NCBI GenBank assembly: GCA_031254685.1
Contig: JAIRTZ010000028.1
Span: forward strand, 1 to 10,451
Source: Methanomassiliicoccaceae archaeon
GTDB taxonomy: Archaea; Thermoplasmatota; Thermoplasmata; Methanomassiliicoccales; Methanomethylophilaceae
Length of the DNA stretch: 10,451 bases
Reading direction: 5' to 3'
A program made the position numbers and the translations under genes. Below the pieces are notes generated by a model. It did no database searches, was not told where the DNA came from, and saw only the letters and a program-made list of their open reading frames with translations. Position 1 is the first letter of the stretch, and every line of letters begins with the position of its first letter. This document shows positions 5,005 through 10,451 of this stretch, one piece after another.

Positions 5005-6617
5005 AGTCCGCTCTCTAACTTCTCATGTATCCTTGAATAGAAATCGTCATCGAACCGTATGAACCTTCCGTAATTCGATGACATCGTGAACTCGAGCCTT
5101 GACGACCCCGGGATCGGATATTCTTCCTGGCCGTCCACCACAAGGAGGCATCCTTTGTCCATTGCCAATTCCACGGTTATTTTCGAGGACGTCGGTATCA
5201 CGATGGGGCGCGCGGCGAACTTGAACGCCGCCATAGGCACCATCACCAGCGCGTTCACGCGCGGATCGATTATCGGCGACCCGACGCTCATCGCGTAACA
5301 TGTCGATCCGGTGGGCGTCGATATTATCACGCCGTCCGCCCTGAGGTCCGTCGCCAGGCGGCCGTCCACGTATACGCGGAATTGCCTGATCTTTGCCACG
5401 GAGTCCGTGTGGATCACCGCCTCGTTCACCGCGTCCGCCATTCTTTTTCCGTTGAACACCGTCTGAAGCTTCAGCCGTTCGTCCACCCTGTACCTTCCGT
5501 CCCTCAGCCTTGCGATGCCCTCTTCGATACCGTCCACCGGTATCTCCGCCAGGAATCCCACACCGCCTGCGTTCACTCCGAATATCGACGCGTTGTTCCT
5601 CTGCATCGCCCTCAGTATCGTTCCGTCGCCGCCCACGGTTATCAGGATGTCGACGTCCATCTCCCCTATGGCGGGCCCTTCCTTTCCGAGAGCGGCCGCG
5701 ATCTCGCTCTCCAATATCACGTCCTCCCCGGCGAGCGCGTTGAGCACGCGCCTCGTCACGCCGACGGATATCGGAATGCTCATGTTCGCGTATATCCCGT
5801 ACCTGTGCTTGTGCTTCTTGGCCAGCCCGTGCGGCCCGAACATCACCAGATCGTATACATCGCGATTCCCGACCGCGAGGAAATTCGACCTGTGGTCCAG
5901 GTCGAACGGCATGTCGAATTCCGTCCCGTCGAGATTGTATATCTCGCCGCCCGCCTCCTTAACCAGAAGATAACTTGCCGCTATGTCTATCACGCGTATG
6001 GAACGCCGGTTGTTCTCCGCATTCATCAGGAAACCGTCCGCCGCACCCGTGGCGACCAATGCCATCTCTATGGACGCGCATCCGTACGCCCTCGACGATT
6101 TCATGCGTTTCGCAAGCGCGAACGAGTCCGGATGCGCCCCGTTCCCGAGGTAGATCATCATCATCATGCTGTCGTGAACGGAGCGCTTCTTCGCGTGGAT
6201 CCGATTGCCGTTGAGGTATGCGCCCTTTCCTTTCTCCGCCGTATATCTGTCGCCGGTCACAAGATTTTCCACGAACGCTGTGTGCACATCCCTCAGCGCG
6301 GTCTTTCCGATAGCCATCGAGACCGTATACAAAGGCACTCCGATGACCGAGTTCGTGGTGCCGTCTATCGGATCGAGCACCAATGTTTCTTCTGCTCCGT
6401 TGTCGACGAAACCTATCTCCTCGCTCAGTACGTTGAGAGGTATGTTCTTTTCCTGAAGATAAGCGAGAACGATATTCTCCGCTATCTTGTCTATGTGCGT
6501 CGTCGGCGTCCCGTCGCGGCCGACGCATATTTCCTTTCCTCTCGTTTCCGCATCCGGTATCAATGCTATCGCGTTTCGGATACGGCAGGCTATCTCGCTG
6601 AGGATGTTCATCATCAT
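5001..6617 (-). CDS. nadK: Bifunctional inositol-monophosphatase-like phosphatase / NAD kinase
   Basis: 538 residues from ATG 6617. Residues about 1-255 form an IMPase/FBPase-family domain: LSEE (64-67), LDPIDGTTN (81-89) holding the metal ligands Asp82 and Asp85, and IDIAASYLL with Asp211. Residues about 265-538 are an ATP-NAD kinase: VGGDGTIL (328-335), GVNAGGVGFL, NEAV (408-411) and TPTGST (434-439). This order is known from methanogen fusions such as MJ0917, in which the kinase makes NADP and the phosphatase domain can remove the phosphate from NADP or act on fructose-1,6-bisphosphate or inositol phosphate. A TTG at 6647 would add ten residues, but ATG 6617 lies about 24 nt after ATATATAC and fits a leaderless message. 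ATG codons at 6614 and 6611 are further candidates. Confidence 0.93.
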   Translation of the reverse strand: MMMNILSEIACRIRNAIALIPDAETRGKEICVGRDGTPTTHIDKIAENIVLAYLQEKNIPLNVLSEEIGFVDNGAEETLVLDPIDGTTNSVIGVPLYTVSMAIGKTALRDVHTAFVENLVTGDRYTAEKGKGAYLNGNRIHAKKRSVHDSMMMMIYLGNGAHPDSFALAKRMKSSRAYGCASIEMALVATGAADGFLMNAENNRRSIRVIDIAASYLLVKEAGGEIYNLDGTEFDMPFDLDHRSNFLAVGNRDVYDLVMFGPHGLAKKHKHRYGIYANMSIPISVGVTRRVLNALAGEDVILESEIAAALGKEGPAIGEMDVDILITVGGDGTILRAMQRNNASIFGVNAGGVGFLAEIPVDGIEEGIARLRDGRYRVDERLKLQTVFNGKRMADAVNEAVIHTDSVAKIRQFRVYVDGRLATDLRADGVIISTPTGSTCYAMSVGSPIIDPRVNALVMVPMAAFKFAARPIVIPTSSKITVELAMDKGCLLVVDGQEEYPIPGSSRLEFTMSSNYGRFIRFDDDFYSRIHEKLESGL

Positions 6618-6637
6618 TGCGAATAGATACGGCGGCG

Positions 6638-6644
6638 TATATAT
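6638..6644 (-). promoter_or_regulatory. TATA box of the IMPase-NAD kinase / JAMM operon
   Basis: Minus-strand ATATATA (6644-6638) is centred about 24 nt before ATG 6617. No Shine-Dalgarno is seen between them, as expected for a leaderless transcript. Confidence 0.55.
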
Positions 6645-6657
6645 CAATTCGCTGATG

Positions 6658-6665
6658 TTTTATCT
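6658..6665 (+). promoter_or_regulatory. TATA box of the fibrillarin / Nudix operon
   Basis: TTTATCTA (6658-6665) is centred about 25 nt before ATG 6687, again with no Shine-Dalgarno, so this message is also probably leaderless. It lies back to back with the divergent TATA box at 6638-6644, the two centres about 20 bp apart. Confidence 0.5.
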
Positions 6666-6686
6666 ATTACATACGCATCTCTTACG

Positions 6687-7340
6687 ATGATGACGCACGA
6701 AGACCTTCTCAGATACGTCGACGGAAGACCCGTTACGTTATCGTCGGACCCGGGAAAGCGCGTGTACGGGGAGCGTCTGCTGAACATCGGCGGAAAGGAG
6801 TATCGCGAGTGGTCGCCGCACAGAAGCAAACTTTCCGCGTACCTCTGCCTCGGCGGCAAATGCTTTCCGTTCACGGGTTCAGGCAATATCCTTTATCTCG
6901 GTGCCGCGAGCGGCACCACCGCCAGTCACCTCTCCGATATCGCCGTCAGCGGAAGGATATGCTGCGTCGAGATATCGCAGCGTTCGTTCCGCGATCTTGT
7001 CGACGTATGCGCATCCCGAAAGAATATGATGCCGATACTCGGCGACGCGGCCGTTCCCGACGGATATGCGTTCGCCGCCGATGATATCGACGTTGTTTAT
7101 CAGGACGTTGCGCAGAAGGGGCAGGCGGACATGCTCGCCGACAACATGGACCGTTTCTCCGCGAGATACGGAATGGTGTCCATCAAAGCAAGATCCGAAG
7201 ATGTGACCGCCCCGCCGGAGAGGATATTCGAGAAAGCGAGGGAGCGCCTGATCGAACGCGGAATGAAGATACTGGATATGCGGTCGCTGGAACCGTTCGA
7301 GAAGGCGCACGCGATGATCGTCGTCGAGGCGTTGCGATGA
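6687..7340 (+). CDS. flpA: Fibrillarin-like rRNA/tRNA 2'-O-methyltransferase
   Basis: 217 residues, normal for archaeal fibrillarin, which lacks the eukaryotic Gly/Arg tail. It methylates ribose 2'-OH groups in rRNA and tRNA as the catalytic subunit of C/D-box RNPs, with Nop5 and L7Ae and guided by small RNAs. The SAM site is visible in NILYLGAASGTTASHLSDI (67-85) and CCVEIS (92-97). The KDKH set is present: Lys48 in EWSPHRSKL, Asp140 in VVYQD, Lys167 in SIKARS and His208 in FEKAHAM. The usual operon partner nop5 is not next to it; a Nudix gene follows with an ATGA overlap, and the IMPase-NAD kinase gene lies divergently upstream. ATG 6690 is an alternative start one codon later. Confidence 0.95.
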   Translation: MMTHEDLLRYVDGRPVTLSSDPGKRVYGERLLNIGGKEYREWSPHRSKLSAYLCLGGKCFPFTGSGNILYLGAASGTTASHLSDIAVSGRICCVEISQRSFRDLVDVCASRKNMMPILGDAAVPDGYAFAADDIDVVYQDVAQKGQADMLADNMDRFSARYGMVSIKARSEDVTAPPERIFEKARERLIERGMKILDMRSLEPFEKAHAMIVVEALR

Positions 7341-7681
7341 GCACGGTCTATACTGTCGCATTCCTCGGGAATGAGTTCCTGATGGTCTTCAACCCGAAAA
7401 GGAACGGATGGGAGATGCCCGGCGGAAAGATGAACGATAACGAAAGCGTCACAGACGCGGCAGAACGCGAATATACGGAAGAATCGGGATACGCGATCGA
7501 TATCGTTTCGGTAAAAGAGGCGGACGGCTGCCATGTGTGCGCTGCGATCCTGAAAGATAAGAAAGCGGACGGCGAGATGAGATCGGAGATGTTCGCCGAA
7601 TTGCCCGGCAATTTGGCGTTCGAACGCTCCGAGTACGACGGCGTCCTGGAGTGGGCGAGGTCCGTCCGTGAACGAAAATAA
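7337..7681 (+). CDS. Nudix hydrolase
   Basis: 114 residues. The Nudix box Gx5Ex7REUxEExGU is intact: Gly30, Glu36, Arg44-Glu45, Glu48-Glu49 and Gly51 (GGKMNDNESVTDAAERE then YTEESGY). Nudix enzymes split nucleoside diphosphates linked to another group with Mg2+ held by the box glutamates. The protein is shorter than typical Nudix proteins (usually 130 or more), with an abbreviated start (STVYTVAFLGNEFLMVFN) and a WEMPGGK entry to the box. The substrate cannot be read from sequence; damaged nucleotides, ADP-ribose or capped RNA ends are all possible. Its start codon overlaps the fibrillarin stop in ATGA, so the two are translationally coupled. Confidence 0.88.
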   Translation: MSTVYTVAFLGNEFLMVFNPKRNGWEMPGGKMNDNESVTDAAEREYTEESGYAIDIVSVKEADGCHVCAAILKDKKADGEMRSEMFAELPGNLAFERSEYDGVLEWARSVRERK

Positions 7682-7688
7682 GGATATA

Positions 7689-7714
7689 CGTTCCTATTAG
7701 AACGCGCCTGTTCT
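7689..7714. promoter_or_regulatory. Inverted GTTC/GAAC half-sites before rpsO
   Basis: CGTTC at 7689 and GAACG at 7700 form a dyad around six bases, and AGAAC (7699-7703) pairs again with GTTCT (7710-7714) around another six bases, so the middle half-site belongs to both dyads. They sit between the Nudix stop and the rpsO TATA box. They could be an operator or a transcript-end hairpin of the Nudix gene. Confidence 0.3.
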
Positions 7715-7734
7715 ATATGCGCCCATTAATCAGG

Positions 7735-7798
7735 TTTTTATATTAGCATCAATGTAACCGCACAAGCCTAGCCGCATAAATGAATGATTCGGAGGATC
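7735..7798 (+). promoter_or_regulatory. Promoter and Shine-Dalgarno of the rpsO-recJ operon
   Basis: TTTTTATAT (7735-7743) is a TATA box predicting a transcript start near 7765 and a leader of about 38 nt. GGAGGATC (7791-7798) is a near-perfect Shine-Dalgarno 4-8 nt before ATG 7803, in contrast with the leaderless operon upstream. Confidence 0.6.
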
Positions 7799-7802
7799 AG
7801 TA

Positions 7803-8258
7803 ATGGCAAGAATGCACGCAAGAAGAAAAGGAAGATCGTGTTCAGCACGCCCGATGGTCTCGGAGAACCCCGCGTGGGTCACCGTGAGCGCCGCCGAGGC
7901 GGAGGACCTCATAGTCAAGATGGCAAAGGACGGTTACACATCGGCAAGGATAGGGCTCACGCTGAGGGATCAATACGGAATACCGGACGTGAAGCTCCTG
8001 ACTGGGAAATGCATAACGGAGATAATGAAGGAAAAGGGCGTAGCCCCCGCATTACCCGAGGACCTTTCCAGCCTGATGAGGCGCGCTATCGCGCTGAACG
8101 TCCACGTGAAACTTAACAAAGGGGACCACTCCAACAGACGCGGATTGCAGTTGATCGAGTCAAAGATCAGAAGACTGGAACACTATTACAAGGACAACGG
8201 TGTCCTTCCGGCCGATTGGAAGTATTCTCTCAAGACAGCAGAGATCATGCTCAAGTGA
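7803..8258 (+). CDS. rpsO: 30S ribosomal protein S15 (uS15), archaeal type
   Basis: 151 residues, matching the archaeal/eukaryotic form (eukaryotic S13), which has an N-terminal extension absent in bacteria (about 89 residues). The start MARMHARRKGRS followed by NPAWVTVSAAEAEDLIVKMA is typical, and the C-terminal half carries the rRNA-binding helices (LNVHVKLNKGDHSNRRGLQL, then SKIRRLEHYYK). It binds 16S rRNA around helices 20-22 early in small-subunit assembly. The recJ-like gene starts 9 nt after its stop, so the two are one operon, an order seen in other archaea. Confidence 0.96.
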   Translation: MARMHARRKGRSCSARPMVSENPAWVTVSAAEAEDLIVKMAKDGYTSARIGLTLRDQYGIPDVKLLTGKCITEIMKEKGVAPALPEDLSSLMRRAIALNVHVKLNKGDHSNRRGLQLIESKIRRLEHYYKDNGVLPADWKYSLKTAEIMLK

Positions 8259-8266
8259 GAGGTCCC

Positions 8267-9607
8267 ATGGACGACCGCGTCCTCAAACTTTTTTCAAATC
8301 TTTCTTCTGCGGCGGATGCCGCCGCATCGCATGATGATTTTCACATATTCTCGCATCACGACGCCGATGGTATCTCCGCTGCGATAATACTGGCGAAAAC
8401 GCTTGCACGCGCCGGCAGAGGGTTCAAGCTGACGCTTCTGAGCACTCTGAACAACGACACCGTGAGATCGATAACCGAATGCGGCGCGAAGTGCATCATC
8501 GTGGCCGACATGGGCGCCTCGTACATTGAAACGCTTGACGGCATCGACGCCGATGTGATCGTGCTTGACCACCACCGCGGGGACACCGCCGCAAAGAAGA
8601 TATTCTACACCAATCCGCACTCGTTCGGCATCGACGGGCAGGACGGCGGGTGCGGCGCGTCCGTCGCGATGCTGTTCTCGGTCGCCGTGAACAGCGACAA
8701 TTGGGACCTTGTCCAAGTGGCGTTCGCCGGCATCGTCGGCGACAAGCAACATCTGAAAGGACTTACGGGGATCAACGAATATCTTTTCGCCGAGGGAAAA
8801 CGAAGGGGGTACATCAAATGCGCGGACGGTTCGCTCATACCCCCGGGGCCTCTGATGAGCTCCCTCTACCGATCGACGGAACCGTACATGCGCGGCGTCA
8901 GCGGGAACGTTGACGGCGTCGCGGCGCTGCTCAGGGACGCCTCGATAGACGCCGCAAGGTCGTCATCCGACCTGAATGATGCGGAAAGAAGGAAATTATC
9001 TTCGCTGATAGCCGCGAAACTCCTGATGCAGGATGTTCCGAAAGAGGTGATCGAGGAGGTCTGCGGTCATAAATATATATTGAAAGATTGGAACATTGAC
9101 GCCGTGACGTTCGCGTCCCTCCTGAACTCATGCGGAAAGTCCGGCATGGGAGGCGCGGGCGTGGGATTGGGTCTCGGCGACAGGAAATGCATGGCCGATG
9201 CGGTCGCCAAGGATGCGGAGATGCAGGAGATGATCGTCTCCGTCCTCGGCGAGATCGATAAGAAGGGGCTTACCGTGATGAAGAACATCAAATTCTTCGA
9301 CAACGACGCCGGCGGATTCACGGGGACGATATGCGAGGTGCTCATGAGATTCGCCGCCGATAATGATAAACCGACGATCGGCTGCAGTACTTTCGAGAAT
9401 GTCACGAAAGCTTCCGCGAGATGCACGCACGCGATCCTGAGGAAAGGTGTTGACCTTTCCGTCGCCATGCGGAAGGCGGGCGAACATGCCGGCGGGGGCG
9501 GGGGCGGCCATAACATCGCGGCGGGCGCATGGTTCCCTCACGGGAACGAAAAGAAGTTCCTCGAGGCGCTTGACAGTATCGTCGGACAGCAGATCAGCGC
9601 CAAGTGA
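8267..9607 (+). CDS. RecJ-like DHH-family phosphoesterase
   Basis: 446 residues from ATG 8267, which follows GAGGT and lies 9 nt after the S15 stop; an upstream in-frame ATG at 8216 would overlap S15 in another frame and is unlikely. DHH motifs are complete: SHHDADGISAA (29-39) with Asp32 and Asp34, VADMG (79-83), LDHH (100-103) and GIVGDK (165-170). The C-terminal DHHA1 motif is GGGGGGHNIAAG (409-420). The family comprises Mn2+-dependent exonucleases and phosphodiesterases acting on single-stranded DNA, RNA or short oligonucleotides; archaeal members include the GINS-associated nuclease GAN and RNA 5' or 3' exonucleases. Which applies here cannot be told, but coexpression with a ribosomal protein fits RNA turnover as well as replication. 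Its stop lies inside the end of the convergent kae1 gene. Confidence 0.92.
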   Translation: MDDRVLKLFSNLSSAADAAASHDDFHIFSHHDADGISAAIILAKTLARAGRGFKLTLLSTLNNDTVRSITECGAKCIIVADMGASYIETLDGIDADVIVLDHHRGDTAAKKIFYTNPHSFGIDGQDGGCGASVAMLFSVAVNSDNWDLVQVAFAGIVGDKQHLKGLTGINEYLFAEGKRRGYIKCADGSLIPPGPLMSSLYRSTEPYMRGVSGNVDGVAALLRDASIDAARSSSDLNDAERRKLSSLIAAKLLMQDVPKEVIEEVCGHKYILKDWNIDAVTFASLLNSCGKSGMGGAGVGLGLGDRKCMADAVAKDAEMQEMIVSVLGEIDKKGLTVMKNIKFFDNDAGGFTGTICEVLMRFAADNDKPTIGCSTFENVTKASARCTHAILRKGVDLSVAMRKAGEHAGGGGGGHNIAAGAWFPHGNEKKFLEALDSIVGQQISAK

Positions 9608-10451
9608 CGTCCACTTCGTCGGTCCTGAACCTTTGCTCCACCTTGGTGTCGTTCATCGTCATCCTTACGCCCGAATCATACATCAGATGGCCGAGCCACG
9701 CGATCATCGCTCCGTTATCGATACATAACCTCGGAAGCGGGACGAACATCTTCGCGCCGCGTTCTTCGGCCATTCTGGATATCGTATCCCTGAGCTTGGA
9801 GTTCTGCGCCACGCCGCCTCCCATAAGCACCTCGGACTTGCCGACGTGCGCCATCGCCCTCTCGGTGACCTCGGCGAGCATCGCGAACGACGTCTCCTGA
9901 ACGGAGAACGCAATGTCCTCGAGCCTGTGCCCTTTCTTCCTTAACGTCACGGCGGCAGTGAGAATGCCGGAGAACGCCATGTCCATCCCTTTCACGGAAT
10001 ACGGGATGTCCAGCAATTCATTGCCGTCCCTGGCCAGCTTCTCGATCGTCGGCCCCGCGTAGTAACCGAGCCCCAGCTCCCGCCCGAGCTTATCGAACAT
10101 GTTGCCGATGCCGATGTCCAGCGTTTCTCCGAAAATACGGTATTTTCCGTTCGCGAACGCGATTATCTGTGTGTTCCCTCCGGACGCATACAGAAGCACC
10201 GGGTCTTTGCATCCGGTCGTCGCATTCCCTATCTCCACGTGCGCGACGCAGTGGTTCACGCCTATTATCGGAATGTCAAGCCTTGCTGACAGGGCGCGGG
10301 CGGCGGTCGCCGCCACCCTCAGGCACGGCCCCAGACCGGGGCCCTTGGAGAACGCCACGACGTCTATATCGTTAAGAGACAGTTTCGCATCCGCCAGCGC
10401 CTTCGATATCACACCGGCGACGCTGTCCGCATGATGGTTCGCTGCCTCACG
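9594..10451 (-). CDS. kae1: Kae1, tRNA N6-threonylcarbamoyladenosine synthase subunit (5' end outside window)
   Basis: 285 codons are visible; the frame is open to the right edge, so about 40 N-terminal residues are missing by comparison with Methanocaldococcus Kae1. The GTG at 10412 is internal, because REAANHHADS lies upstream of it in frame. Kae1 is the catalytic KEOPS subunit that transfers threonylcarbamoyl to A37 of ANN-decoding tRNAs. Seen in order: REAANHHA, GPGLGPCLRV, GVNHCVAHVEIG (metal-binding His), YASGGNTQI, GETLDIGIGNMFDKLGR, KGMDMAFSG, GGGVAQNSKLR and CIDNGAMIAW (metal-binding Asp). The protein ends at RTDEVDVTWR, just where many euryarchaeal homologues continue into the Bud32 kinase; here TGA follows at once, so Bud32 must be encoded elsewhere. 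The last 14 bp overlap the end of the convergent recJ-like gene. Confidence 0.95.
   Translation of the reverse strand, partial: REAANHHADSVAGVISKALADAKLSLNDIDVVAFSKGPGLGPCLRVAATAARALSARLDIPIIGVNHCVAHVEIGNATTGCKDPVLLYASGGNTQIIAFANGKYRIFGETLDIGIGNMFDKLGRELGLGYYAGPTIEKLARDGNELLDIPYSVKGMDMAFSGILTAAVTLRKKGHRLEDIAFSVQETSFAMLAEVTERAMAHVGKSEVLMGGGVAQNSKLRDTISRMAEERGAKMFVPLPRLCIDNGAMIAWLGHLMYDSGVRMTMNDTKVEQRFRTDEVDVTWR

Noticed and set aside
5382..6626. A 414-codon open frame on the plus strand opposite the IMPase-NAD kinase gene
   Set aside because: Rich in Arg, His and Val with no family motif; it is the shadow of a GC-rich gene whose own frame has complete motifs on the other strand.
8216..8266. 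An upstream ATG start for the recJ-like gene, adding 17 residues
   Set aside because: It would lie inside the S15 coding region; ATG 8267 has a Shine-Dalgarno and standard operon spacing.

Overview
The window is archaeal. The evidence is an archaeal/eukaryotic-type S15 ribosomal protein, a fibrillarin, a Kae1 tRNA-modification protein, a fused inositol-phosphatase/NAD kinase of the methanogen type, a tRNA-Leu with an encoded CCA end, and TATA-box promoters, several of which sit about 25 nt before a start codon as in leaderless transcripts. Gene content and style suggest a euryarchaeal methanogen, possibly of the Thermoplasmata/Methanomassiliicoccales group; that placement is inference. No phylogenetic computation was done.

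Left part (1-1460). A secreted RCC1-repeat protein is read leftwards and runs off the window. It has a signal peptide, an Ig-like stretch and at least four 50-residue blade repeats encoded by near-identical 150-bp DNA units. About 460 bp without a convincing gene follow.

Accessory part (about 1300-4124). This looks like a decayed, stacked integration site at the 3' end of a leftward tRNA-Leu(CAG) gene. Copies of the tRNA 3' end occur at 4037 (the real gene), 2394 (15 nt identical, then decayed) and 1305 (more decayed). Between the copies lie a flavodoxin/ferredoxin fusion protein (1463-2218) and a class II Fic AMP-transferase with a C-terminal winged helix (2664-3647). A broken tyrosine-recombinase fragment lies next to the tRNA. 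Upstream of fic are two copies of an unusual promoter: three GTAWGAT boxes spaced exactly 12 bp apart and running into an ATATTTAA TATA box. A 24-codon ORF sits between the two copies.

Core part (4125-10451). A small basic protein of unknown function is read leftwards. A leaderless leftward pair follows: IMPase-NAD kinase, overlapping by ATGA with a JAMM metalloprotease. The divergent rightward pair is fibrillarin, overlapping by ATGA with a Nudix hydrolase. A ribosomal protein S15 / RecJ-like DHH phosphoesterase operon then runs rightwards and converges on kae1, the two coding regions overlapping by 14 bp. Kae1 stops where many euryarchaeal relatives continue into the Bud32 kinase.

The core genes serve translation and RNA maturation (tRNA-Leu, S15, fibrillarin, Kae1), NADP supply (NAD kinase) and DNA or nucleotide metabolism (RecJ-like, Nudix). 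The island adds redox and post-translational-modification cargo.
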